Positions 17,453-24,855 of a stretch of DNA of 64,000 nt are shown piece after piece. The notes under the pieces were generated by a model. It saw only the letters and a list, made by a program, of their open reading frames with translations. It was not told the origin of the DNA and ran no database searches. Position 1 is the first letter of the stretch. Each line of letters begins with the position of its first letter. A program made the translations under genes and the position numbers. The stretch is taken from contig NZ_CP074149.1 in assembly GCF_019968765.1 (NCBI RefSeq), forward strand, positions 3,038,001 through 3,102,000. Direction: 5' to 3'. The stretch is from Enterobacter sp. JBIWA008 (GTDB lineage Bacteria; Pseudomonadota; Gammaproteobacteria; Enterobacterales; Enterobacteriaceae).

Positions 17453-18838
17453 CTATAAATAATAAGAAACATTACCCTGAATATCCGCTGGGATTTGTGA
17501 CATATCCCCCCCTTCGACGATATTACCCCAGACCACGATTGTTTTATCGTCCTTTAGGGCAATAAAGCTCGTACAACCAGCATAAACAGCACGAACTCCA
17601 TGCAAAAGATCTTCTACTGGTGTCTGATCAATATTAAGCCCCCATGAGATTACCGACCCATCCTTTTTCAGACCACAGCATGTACCGTAACCACAGCTTA
17701 CTGAAATAACATCAGTAGTAGCCGGAACATTCACAATTTGTTCAAGTCCTCCCCATGCGCACAATGAGCCATCAGCACAAATTGCAACGTATGCAGAAAC
17801 CATTGGCTGTGGTGCCGGGTCATAGCCATAGCAAAAAGAAACATCAACAATGTCACTTCGTTCAAGAATATTTGCTGGAATAGAACCTCCATCGCTGGCC
17901 GCACCCCAGGCTACAACGGAACCATTTTTACGTAATGCTACAAAAGAGCTTCTGCCGTTAATCACTCTATCAATGTCTGTTAAAGACTGAATATCGAGTG
18001 GAATTATACCACCCCATTCTGGAAGGCCCCAGCCTACAATTTGGCCATTGCCGCGAAGCGCAACACACGCGCCATCATTTACATAGATTTGTGTAATATC
18101 ACTCAGCTCAGAGATATACGCAGGAACGTTGTTTTCTCCAGCGAGATCTGACCAGGAATACACTTTCCCGGCAGTAGAAAGGATATAACCACCATTACCA
18201 TTAATGAATGCATTTTTGATATCAGACATGCTGACAATTGCTTCTGGAGGAGGGTTCTGGCGCGCCCAGGTTTCTATATAGGGGTAATTATCGCCAAGAA
18301 CCATTGCCCCCCCATAAGTATGAGCAGCATTAATATCACTGCGCTGGGAAATATCCGGTGGAATAACCCCTCCAGATTCGGACCAACCCCAGCCAAATAT
18401 TGAACCATCTTCGCGTAGTGCTAAAAACGATTCGGTTCCACTAATGATTTGTTTTACTCCATGATTATCGACAGCAGGAATTTCTGGATACATACCAGAT
18501 GTGTATTTATTTCCCCATGGTGATAAAGTCATGTCATCTTTAAGTGCTACTAGTATGCTATAATCTAAAATTCCGCCCTCTCCCGGTGAATTAAAGTTTG
18601 CTCTATTGATTCTTTGTACGTTACCCTGCTGGTCGGTTACAAGAAGATATTTAGATGGCTCAGTGTCAATGAAATAATCAGCGTCAAAAAATACCGTATC
18701 GCCTTCATAGCTCCATCGTACCGTTGCAGGCTCAAACGTTGTGCTATCAAAAGCGACAATTCTTTTGTAGCCACCATTCGGCATTGCATTGTCAACACAT
18801 TGGGTTCGGCTACCCATTACAATTACATTCGAGAACAT
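17453..18838 (-). CDS. RCC1-like repeat protein of unknown function (island cargo)
   Basis: The 461-residue product has no signal peptide or membrane helix. After about 90 residues it consists of around nine units of 35-50 residues, each ending in a strand pair of the form VALR-x-DGS-hh-x-WG: seen near residues 96, 138, 179, 218, 258, 299, 350, 388 and 425. This is the RCC1/BNR-type blade signature, so a beta-propeller is expected; several units also carry a following GG-x-IP-x-DI segment. A good ribosome site (AAGGTGG) precedes the ATG. Base composition is clearly AT-richer than the flanks, a sign of transfer. The RCC1 family is known in eukaryotes for Ran exchange and in bacteria from effectors and other secreted or binding proteins, but no function can be inferred here. 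It is alone in element A. Confidence 0.8.
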   Translation of the reverse strand: MFSNVIVMGSRTQCVDNAMPNGGYKRIVAFDSTTFEPATVRWSYEGDTVFFDADYFIDTEPSKYLLVTDQQGNVQRINRANFNSPGEGGILDYSILVALKDDMTLSPWGNKYTSGMYPEIPAVDNHGVKQIISGTESFLALREDGSIFGWGWSESGGVIPPDISQRSDINAAHTYGGAMVLGDNYPYIETWARQNPPPEAIVSMSDIKNAFINGNGGYILSTAGKVYSWSDLAGENNVPAYISELSDITQIYVNDGACVALRGNGQIVGWGLPEWGGIIPLDIQSLTDIDRVINGRSSFVALRKNGSVVAWGAASDGGSIPANILERSDIVDVSFCYGYDPAPQPMVSAYVAICADGSLCAWGGLEQIVNVPATTDVISVSCGYGTCCGLKKDGSVISWGLNIDQTPVEDLLHGVRAVYAGCTSFIALKDDKTIVVWGNIVEGGDMSQIPADIQGNVSYYL

Positions 18839-19250
18839 AAATCCACCTTTTCTTTTGGAAATTAATAAGTATGTTGCGCATTATTTATAGCATTGATAAT
18901 TTATTCCAGACGACTGATTTTTGCTCTTCGTTAAGCAAAAATTGCTTTATTTATAGAGGGATATACTCGGGTGTCTGTACAGTCCTCATTTTTCAGTGGT
19001 GAAGTGCTGTCGCGGTTATTTGCATTATGCAAAAATTGACACGGATTTTTCTATTAATAATAGCTGGAATAGTTCATTCTGAGCTAAACATGATGGGTTT
19101 GGGATGACTACAAAATATAAGTGACAACCGCAGAGACATGGTTTAAATCACATTTAAAGACAATAATATCACCTGGGGCTTTTTTGAGGGCCTCATTTTT
19201 TAATGCCGATAAAAAATGTTATAATGCAAAACAATAAAGTAATAATCGCA
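18839..19250. other. AT-rich stretch without a recognisable gene, right part of element A
   Basis: These 412 bases contain the promoter region of the RCC1-like gene and no convincing reading frame on either strand. A short minus-strand run near 19120-19195 reads like a decayed beta-rich coding piece (PGDIIVFKCD), but it has no start and is too short to assign. Confidence 0.5.
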
Positions 19251-19297
19251 TCCAGCCAGAGGATCCAAATTCTTGTCTCTATGCGTCTCAGTAAGTC
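19251..19297 (+). repeat. Degenerate copy of the tRNA-Asn 3' end and element left arm (att-like)
   Basis: The 17-base tRNA tail is present with two changes (TCCAGCCAGAGGATCCA), followed by AAATTCT and about 24 more bases related to the left arm at 17267-17296. Identity with 17250-17296 is 37 of 47 by direct count. It marks the right edge of element A or the left edge of a second, tandem element. Confidence 0.75.
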
Positions 19298-19396
19298 TCA
19301 AGAATTTTTTGATTCAGTGAGGCCGTGGAGAAACTTGTCTCAGCGGATATTGATTTATCTCTCCGCATCAGGGCAAATTAGTGGTCTGATTTGGAT

Positions 19397-19727
19397 TCAT
19401 TTCACTTCGATAATACCGTTACGGAAGGATTTTTCTCTTAGTTTATCAGCAACCTGTGCTGGTACAGGTGCCCCCAGACCCGAGCTTGCTGCTTCAAGCC
19501 ATTTCTCAGAATCTGATAGCGTCTCGCACCTCCCTTTGCCACACATGGCTCATCCCTCGCGGTTTTGATACAGGCATAAATCGGCTTAATCCCGGAGTCC
19601 GCAGGGAACACCAGTCTGTAATGCGTTCTTCCAGTACCGGGAATGGCGGTGTCGTGTATTCATTTTTGCCGTCAGGAATGGGCGTGGCGAGTATTGTAGC
19701 CTGGTCTATTGGCCTGATGTCGCTGAA
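19397..19727 (-). pseudogene. Fragment of an S-type pyocin/colicin DNase-type bacteriocin gene
   Basis: Three minus-strand frames in succession give pieces of one protein: IDQATILATPIPDGKNEY then PPFPV, next VFPADSGIKPIYACIKTARD then EPC, and last GAPVPAQVADKLREKSFRN, ending at a stop at 19397-19399. These match, in order, the end of the Pyocin_S domain (FPADSG-KP-Y... block) and the first part of the colicin E/pyocin HNH DNase domain (..GAPIP..IADKLR-K-F..). Frameshifts separate the pieces. The catalytic HNH part is missing and no immunity gene follows, so the gene is dead. It lies between the att-like site at 19251 and the truncated gene at 19906. Confidence 0.75.
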
Positions 19728-19906
19728 TTATTCGGGAGTGGGCTGAATGCCGTTATCCATCGAAGGGCAGCGCAGGTGGGAGCGAAGCTGTCCCCGCGGC
19801 CACTTAGCCAACGATCCATTAAGGAAAGGGTGGCGGAGTTGAGCGGCGGTTGATCAAATTCCCCCATGCCGGGAGCACCTTCCGCGTCATAAACCACGGC
19901 TTTCAT
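19706..19906 (-). pseudogene. Truncated gene start behind ridA-like gene
   Basis: The ATG at 19904-19906 shares ATGA with the stop of the RidA-family gene and opens with MKAVVYDAEGAPG, like the first strand of a zinc-type alcohol dehydrogenase/quinone oxidoreductase. The likeness is lost after about 15 residues, and the frame then runs into the bacteriocin remnant and stops at 19706. I read this as an operon partner cut off by the island junction. The family is a guess. Confidence 0.4.
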
Positions 19907-20322
19907 CCATTTTCCCCTACCTCATCAAGACCCGTGGGCAGCCTGGCAATCACCTTAATCTCAAACTGGAATCCGTACAGCCACGTCACGCCGATCCCGG
20001 TCAACGTAGGGTAAGGCGCTTCCCCCCAATATTCTGGCAGGATACTCCAGATAGCATCGAGGTTTGTCTCGGGATCGACGACAAAGAGGGTAACGTCAAC
20101 CACGTCATCGAACGTGCAGCCCGCCGCCGCGAGAACAGCAATCAGGTTATCGAATGCCAGCCGGATCTGCGCGTTGAGATCCTCTTCAGGCGAACCATCC
20201 TCCCGGCTACCAACCTGCCCCGAAACAAACAGGAAGCCGTTAGATTTGATGGCCGGTGAATACCGATTGCGCTCATACAGCGCCTGTCGACCAAAGGGAA
20301 AAACTGCTTCGCGTGCTGTCAT
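19903..20322 (-). CDS. RidA/YjgF/UK114-family protein
   Basis: The 139-residue product shows the RidA-family core: YSPAIKSNGFLFVSGQVG, a middle AFDNLIAVLAAAGCTFDDVV and TLFVVDP, and a final FQFEIKVIARLP strand. Family members are small trimeric cytosolic proteins that hydrolyse reactive enamine/imine intermediates or related compounds in specific catabolic routes. The canonical arginine contact of RidA is not obvious at the last strand, so it may belong to another subfamily. It is divergent from the LysR gene at 20464 (141 bp between them) and overlapped its lost downstream partner by ATGA. Confidence 0.85.
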   Translation of the reverse strand: MTAREAVFPFGRQALYERNRYSPAIKSNGFLFVSGQVGSREDGSPEEDLNAQIRLAFDNLIAVLAAAGCTFDDVVDVTLFVVDPETNLDAIWSILPEYWGEAPYPTLTGIGVTWLYGFQFEIKVIARLPTGLDEVGENG

Positions 20323-20463
20323 GTTTGTACCTCTGTAATGGGGCGAAATGAGCCAGGTGAATATAAAGACACTTTACAGGTGCCAGTTCGGGCGGATAAA
20401 CAAGCGACTTTGTCCATCATTGTTTGTAATATCCAAACAATCGGTGAAAAGAGAGGACAAGGG

Positions 20464-21390
20464 ATGGATCGTTTCGATGCGATGCGCGCCTTTGCTCGCG
20501 TGGTGGAGGCAGGCAGTTTCACAAAGGCTGCCCAAACGCTCCATATGAGCAAAACCACGGTGACGCAGCTTATTCAGCAGCTGGAAGCACGCCTGCGCGT
20601 CAGGCTGCTCCATCGCACCACCCGCAGGCTCGGCGTCAGTCCCGATGGCGCGGTCTACTACGAGCGCGTCATTCGCCTGCTGGCGGACATGGAAGATGCT
20701 GAAAACAGCCTGTCCAGTGCGGCGATAACCCCCAGGGGACGGCTACGGGTAGATGTGCCCACTCCTCTCGCCCGCTTTGTGCTGGTGCCCGCGCTACCGG
20801 CTTTTCACGCGCGCTTCCCTGAGATCCAGTTCGACATGGGCGTGAGTGACCGGGTGGTGGATCTGATCGGCGATAACGTGGATTGCGTCCTGCGGGGCGG
20901 CGAAATTAATGACCAGTCCCAGATCGCACGCCATGTCGGCGATTTGCAAATCGGTGTTTACGTCGCACCGAGTTATGTGCAACGCCTCGGCGCCCCTGCG
21001 CATCCGCGAGAGCTGGAAAACACGGACCATCGCATAGTGGGATTCTTGTCCTCACGCACCGGTAAGGTTGATCCTCTGGTACTGCGCGGTGAGAGTGAAC
21101 ATATTGAAATCACGGGAAACTATGTGCTTGCAGTGGATGATGGTAATGCTTACCTCGAAGCAGGGCTCGCGGGATTAGGCGTGATTGCGCTGCCGGTCTA
21201 TATGGCGGCAGCGCATCAGACTGCTGGCTCTTTAATTCCGCTATTTGAACAATGGCGTATTAAGCCAATGCCCCTGTACCTGGCATTTCCGCCGAACCGC
21301 CACGTCAACGCCAAACTGCGCGTTTTTATTGATTGGATCGTTGAACTGATGCAGCAGCATGTCCCCACTGCCATCGATAAGTTGCCGTAA
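20464..21390 (+). CDS. LysR-family transcriptional regulator divergent from the RidA-family gene
   Basis: I start the gene at ATG 20464, preceded by GAGAGGACAAGGG. That gives the standard LysR opening MDRFDAMRAFARVVEAGSFT and 308 residues; upstream in-frame codons back to 20338 would add a segment not typical of the family. The N-terminal HTH (MSKTTVTQLIQQLEARL, LLHRTTRRLGVSPDG) is followed by an effector domain from about residue 90. The divergent layout with a RidA-family gene suggests it controls that locus; a small catabolic operator in the 141-bp gap is likely but I could not pick it out. Confidence 0.9.
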   Translation: MDRFDAMRAFARVVEAGSFTKAAQTLHMSKTTVTQLIQQLEARLRVRLLHRTTRRLGVSPDGAVYYERVIRLLADMEDAENSLSSAAITPRGRLRVDVPTPLARFVLVPALPAFHARFPEIQFDMGVSDRVVDLIGDNVDCVLRGGEINDQSQIARHVGDLQIGVYVAPSYVQRLGAPAHPRELENTDHRIVGFLSSRTGKVDPLVLRGESEHIEITGNYVLAVDDGNAYLEAGLAGLGVIALPVYMAAAHQTAGSLIPLFEQWRIKPMPLYLAFPPNRHVNAKLRVFIDWIVELMQQHVPTAIDKLP

Positions 21391-21426
21391 CGAGCACGGC
21401 TGTCTGGACGTTTATTCAGTCGAGGA

Positions 21427-21452
21427 GCCCGGTAAGCGCCGCGCTACCGGGC
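21427..21452. repeat. REP-like hairpin between convergent LysR and cbl genes
   Basis: GCCCGGTA (21427-21434) and TACCGGGC (21445-21452) enclose GCGCCGCGC. It lies between two convergent stops and could slow transcription from both sides. There is no T-run. Confidence 0.6.
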
Positions 21453-21462
21453 AAATCAGCAC

Positions 21463-22413
21463 CTAAATCTGATAATCAATCGCCACTTCTTCCGGCTCCA
21501 TCACCTGGCGTTTAATCTCGTCCACCGACAGCCCTGCGTTGCAGAGCTCGATAAAGCGCCACACATAGTTGCGCTGCAGCTGCCCGCGCTTCAGGCCAAG
21601 CCATACGGTGTTTGCGTCAAACAGGTGACGCGTATCAAGACGCACCAGGTTTCCGTCCTCGCGTTCTCCGCTGGACTGTTCCGCCACCAGACCAATGCCC
21701 AGACCCAGCTCGACGTAGGTTTTGATCACATCAGAATCCTGCGCGCTCAGCACCACGTCAGGCGTTAGCCCTTTGCGGTTGAAGGCTTCATCAATGCGCG
21801 AGCGTCCGGTTATGCCCTGGCGGTATGTGATCAGCGGCCATTTCGCAATGTCTTCCAGCGTCAGGGGAGAGACCTGATTCAGCGGATGATCGACCGGGAG
21901 TAGTAAACTGTGGTACCAGCGGAACCAGGGGAAAGCCACCAGCAGCGGGTCGTTGCTCAGACGTTCGCTGGCAATACCGATATCTGCCCCACCGTTTTGC
22001 AGCAGCACTTCAATTTCCTGCGGCGTGCCCTGGATAAGCTCCAGACGGACGTCAGGGAAAAGTTCGCGGAAAGCTTTAATCACCGGCGGAAGGCTGTAGC
22101 GCGCCTGGGTGTGGGTGGTGGCGATGGTGAGTACGCCGGAGGCATCATTGGTGAAGAGATCCGCCAGACGACGCACGTTGCTTGCCTCGTTGAGGATCCG
22201 CTCAGCGATGGTGAGCAGAGCCTTACCCGGCTCCGTCATGCCGAGCAGCCGCTTGCCGCGACGGATAAAGATTTCGATGCCCAGCTCCTCTTCCAGCTCG
22301 CGGATATGGCGGCTGACGCCGGACTGAGAGGTATAAAGCATATTGGCGACCTCGGTCAGGTTATAGTCCCGCCTGGCCGCCTCACGGATAATTTTAAGTT
22401 GCTGGAAATTCAC
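21463..22413 (-). CDS. cbl: Cbl, LysR-type regulator of sulfate-starvation genes
   Basis: The 316-residue protein matches E. coli Cbl almost throughout: MNFQQLKIIREAARRDYNLT, the TSQSGVSRHIRELEEELGIE recognition helix, and the C-terminal IDYQI. Cbl is the CysB-like activator of genes for sulfonate and taurine use (ssu, tau) and responds to adenosine 5'-phosphosulfate. It lies 97 bp downstream of nac on the same strand; in E. coli Nac can act on cbl, linking nitrogen and sulfur control. The neighbour order cbl-nac-tRNA-Asn-ldtA is as in E. coli. Confidence 0.95.
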   Translation of the reverse strand: MNFQQLKIIREAARRDYNLTEVANMLYTSQSGVSRHIRELEEELGIEIFIRRGKRLLGMTEPGKALLTIAERILNEASNVRRLADLFTNDASGVLTIATTHTQARYSLPPVIKAFRELFPDVRLELIQGTPQEIEVLLQNGGADIGIASERLSNDPLLVAFPWFRWYHSLLLPVDHPLNQVSPLTLEDIAKWPLITYRQGITGRSRIDEAFNRKGLTPDVVLSAQDSDVIKTYVELGLGIGLVAEQSSGEREDGNLVRLDTRHLFDANTVWLGLKRGQLQRNYVWRFIELCNAGLSVDEIKRQVMEPEEVAIDYQI

Positions 22414-22509
22414 GATTCACTCCGGCGCATCTGACATAGCTCTATTGTTAGAGTCAGCCGCGCTGCAGAACAAATAATAAAAACCAGCATCTTATGCTTT
22501 TATGGAATA

Positions 22510-23427
22510 TCAGCTCACAAGCTGGAGTTCACGGTTCTCAAGCGATGGCTTGCTGACCAGCGACATCAAAATCTCTTTTACCGCCTGCGCCTGCGGCGAC
22601 AGCGAACCGCGTGCGGACATGTTCAGCGACAGCGGCAGGCTCATGGAAGGCGTGGTGATGCGCGCCATCCAGCCGTTCGCCGCGCTGCACAGCGAGCGGG
22701 CTGCGGATTCTGGCAGAACGGTCACACCCATGCCGCTGGCAATGGCTGCGGTGAGCGTGGAGATTGAGTCAATTTCGCCGATGATTTTGGCCGTCAGGCG
22801 GCGCAGGGAGAACGCTTCGTCCACGCGCACGCGCACGGCGCTGTAGTCGCGCGGCAGATAGAGATTCATTTCTGCCACGGCGGCAAGGTCGACGCTCTGG
22901 CCCGGACAGTCGCGGGTGCCCACGAGATAGAGATCTTCTTTCAGCAGCGGCTGGCTGGTAATCCCGGCAACCGGAGAACGATCGTAAAGGACCGCCATGT
23001 CCAGCTGACCACTGAGCAGTTTATCATTCAGGACAGAACCGCTGTTTTCGTGCAGATAGACCAGCACTTCAGGCAGCTCAGCGCGGACGGCCTGCAGCAG
23101 CGGCATGGTAATTGAGGACGCGGCCGTTCCCGGCGCCAGGCCGATAGAAACGTGCCCGCTCAGGGTCTGGCCCACGTTATTCACCGCAAGCTGCGCCTGT
23201 TCACACTGGCGAAGAATAGTGCGCGCGTGGGTATACAGAATCTTACCGGCTTCCGTTGGCGTGACGCCGCGCTTGGTGCGAATCAACAGCTGCTGATCCA
23301 TCTCGCCTTCCAGAGTAGCCACCTGCTGGCTCAGCGCAGGCTGCGCGATATGCAGCACTTCTGCCGCTTGAGTCAGGCTGCCGATATCGACGATTTTTAC
23401 GAAGTATTTCAGTCGTCTTAAGTTCAT
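22510..23427 (-). CDS. nac: Nac, nitrogen assimilation control LysR-type regulator
   Basis: The 305-residue protein opens with MNLRRLKYFVKIVDIGSLTQ and continues with the HIAQPALSQQVATLEGEM recognition helix, as in Nac of Klebsiella and E. coli. Nac couples sigma-70 operons to nitrogen limitation: it activates hut, put and ure type genes and represses gdhA, without a small-molecule effector. Its own promoter is visible: a -24/-12 element at 23484-23499 and an NtrC site at 23617-23633. It is followed by cbl. Confidence 0.95.
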   Translation of the reverse strand: MNLRRLKYFVKIVDIGSLTQAAEVLHIAQPALSQQVATLEGEMDQQLLIRTKRGVTPTEAGKILYTHARTILRQCEQAQLAVNNVGQTLSGHVSIGLAPGTAASSITMPLLQAVRAELPEVLVYLHENSGSVLNDKLLSGQLDMAVLYDRSPVAGITSQPLLKEDLYLVGTRDCPGQSVDLAAVAEMNLYLPRDYSAVRVRVDEAFSLRRLTAKIIGEIDSISTLTAAIASGMGVTVLPESAARSLCSAANGWMARITTPSMSLPLSLNMSARGSLSPQAQAVKEILMSLVSKPSLENRELQLVS

Positions 23428-23483
23428 TTTGCCCCCTGTTCGAAATGCTGTGCCGTAACCGGCTGTCGTTGTTGAACAGGTTT

Positions 23484-23499
23484 TGCAAGATGAATGCCA
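23484..23499 (-). promoter_or_regulatory. Sigma-54 promoter of nac
   Basis: On the minus strand the sequence TGGCATTCATCTTGCA has the GG and GC dinucleotides with exactly 10 bases between them, matching the TGGCAC-N5-TTGCW consensus except for one base. It lies 57 bp upstream of the nac ATG. Confidence 0.85.
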
Positions 23500-23616
23500 C
23501 TTTTACCAGGCGGTCCAAATTGTTCGCTAAGCGCCTGAAAATAAGGAAACCTAATCATGGAGGGGGGTTTTATTACCGAAACAGCAGTTTATGATCTGCC
23601 CCATTAGAGGTATACG

Positions 23617-23633
23617 TGCACCAAAGCGGTGCA
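23617..23633. promoter_or_regulatory. NtrC-binding enhancer site for nac
   Basis: TGCACC-AAAGC-GGTGCA is a perfect dyad matching the NtrC consensus (TGCACC-N5-GGTGCA). It lies about 120 bp upstream of the sigma-54 promoter, the usual enhancer distance. Confidence 0.85.
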
Positions 23634-23700
23634 CTCCGCTGTCAAAAACAGCAGTTTGCCGATTTTGTCAGCAAACGATCAAAAGGCGTTGATCCACCCT

Positions 23701-23729
23701 TTGACAAGGCGAACGCAGGTCGATAATAT
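23701..23729 (+). promoter_or_regulatory. Promoter of tRNA-Asn copy 2
   Basis: TTGACA (23701-23706) and TAATAT (23724-23729) with a 17-bp spacer lie 18 bp before the tRNA. Confidence 0.85.
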
Positions 23730-23747
23730 GCGCCCCGTTCACACGAT

Positions 23748-23823
23748 TCCTCTGTAGTTCAGTCGGTAGAACGGCGGACTGTTAATCCGTATGTCACTGG
23801 TTCGAGTCCAGTCAGAGGAGCCA
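23748..23823 (+). tRNA. asnV: tRNA-Asn (GTT), copy 2, asnV position
   Basis: The 76 bases are identical to copy 1 with anticodon GTT and encoded CCA. It sits between nac and ldtA as asnV does in E. coli. Its native downstream arm, AAATTTGAAAGCCTGC followed by the terminator, is intact, so this locus is empty of islands. Confidence 0.97.
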
Positions 23824-23830
23824 AATTTGA

Positions 23831-23856
23831 AAGCCTGCTTTTAAAGCAGGCTTTTT
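23831..23856 (+). terminator. Native tRNA-Asn terminator, copy 2
   Basis: AAGCCTGC pairs with GCAGGCTT around TTTTAAA, followed by T's. The same module is at 42989-43017 and, in reverse, at 39108-39136. Confidence 0.85.
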
Positions 23857-23898
23857 GCTTTTCTGCATCTGGTAAATTGTCGGGCGGCGAAAATCAAC

Positions 23899-24795
23899 TC
23901 ACATGCCAATTTTAACCGGCATCCCTGACCGCCGTTCCAGTTCAGCTCCCGCCCCCGCATTTATCAACTGCGTTCGCTGCGCGGCTGAAATGGGCAGAGG
24001 CACTTTCCGGGTTGATTCAAACTCCGCGCGGTTACGTGATAATGGCTCGTGAACCTCCATCCAGCGGCTGCCATCAGGCTCGATGGTAACCTTAACGGGC
24101 CTGTCGATAAGCTGCACGCGGGTTCCTACGGGAACGTTATCGAAAAGGTATTTGATGTCGTTATTGCGCAGACGAATACAGCCCTGACTCACCCGCAGCC
24201 CGATGCCGAAATTCGAGTTTGTGCCGTGAATGGCATACAGCCTGCCAATATAAATCGCATACAGCCCCATCGGGTTATCCGGCCCGGCGGGCACGAATGC
24301 CGGAAGCGTTTTCCCTTCAGCCGCATAGGCACGCCGCGTATTGGGCGTCGGAGACCAGGTTGGTCCCTCCTGCTTACGCTCAACGGCCGTCACCCAGTTA
24401 CGCGGGGTTTCGCGCCCGGCCTGACCGATGCCGATGGGCAATACTTCAACGGTGTTTCCGCCTGGCGGGTAGTAGTAAAGGCGCATTTCTGCCGCGTTAA
24501 CGATAATGCCCTCGCGGACGGTGTCAGGCAGAATCAGCTGCTGAGGTATTACCAGCCGGGTGCCGGATTTGGGCAAAAAAGGATCCACGCCCGGGTTTGC
24601 TTCCAGCATATTGCTTAGCCCCTGCCCATACCGCGCGGCAAAGGCCTCAAGCGGTAACGTATTGCGCTCGGGAACGGTGATGTTAATCGGGGTTCCCACC
24701 AGACGACTGCCTTCCGGCGGTAGGGTATAGGTTACGGCAAACGCGCCGGGAACAGCGGCACACAGCGTAAGGACGAACCAGGTAAATCGCATCAT
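23899..24795 (-). CDS. ldtA: L,D-transpeptidase (ErfK/YbiS/YcfS/YnhG family), LdtA
   Basis: The 298-residue precursor has a signal peptide ending AFA (residue 20), a LysM-like region (residues 38-85) and a YkuD catalytic domain with H190-G in [11 protein letters not shown] and the nucleophile in SQGCIRL (C206). LdtA works in the periplasm and anchors Braun lipoprotein to diaminopimelate of peptidoglycan. It follows E. coli ErfK closely and has the same position after the tRNA gene. Two adjacent ATGs are possible; the AGGA ribosome site fits either. Confidence 0.95.
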   Translation of the reverse strand: MMRFTWFVLTLCAAVPGAFAVTYTLPPEGSRLVGTPINITVPERNTLPLEAFAARYGQGLSNMLEANPGVDPFLPKSGTRLVIPQQLILPDTVREGIIVNAAEMRLYYYPPGGNTVEVLPIGIGQAGRETPRNWVTAVERKQEGPTWSPTPNTRRAYAAEGKTLPAFVPAGPDNPMGLYAIYIGRLYAIHGTNSNFGIGLRVSQGCIRLRNNDIKYLFDNVPVGTRVQLIDRPVKVTIEPDGSRWMEVHEPLSRNRAEFESTRKVPLPISAAQRTQLINAGAGAELERRSGMPVKIGM

Positions 24796-24809
24796 AATTT
24801 CCTGTGCTC

Positions 24810-24845
24810 AAAAAAGAGAAAGCCTGGGCTCAGGCAGGCTTTCTC
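24810..24845 (-). terminator. Terminator after the P-type ATPase gene
   Basis: On the minus strand GAGAAAGCCTG and CAGGCTTTCTC form an 11-bp stem followed by six T's. Confidence 0.9.
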
Positions 24846-24855
24846 AGTTTACGCT

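Larger units (their letters stand above)
17250..19297. mobile_element. Remnant integrative element A at tRNA-Asn copy 1 (no integrase left)
   Basis: AT-rich DNA starts exactly at the tRNA 3' end. The 47 bases from 17250 (tRNA tail plus arm) recur in degenerate form at 19251-19297, 37 of 47 identical by direct count, which bounds a segment of about 2 kb holding one gene (17453-18838, minus). The left arm up to the terminator at 17363 also matches the left arm of element B at 41108 (minus). No integrase, excisionase or transposase is visible. Because the second copy resembles a left arm rather than only the core, the structure may be a tandem array of two elements, the second of which carried the bacteriocin remnant. 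Confidence 0.7.

Noticed and set aside
19110..19210. Minus-strand run PGDIIVFKCD in element A, possibly a decayed gene
   Set aside because: No start, no extension on either side, no family that I can name with confidence.
20338..20463. N-terminal extension of the LysR gene at 20464
   Set aside because: The extra 42 codons have no family likeness, lie in the divergent promoter region, and a better ribosome site precedes ATG 20464.
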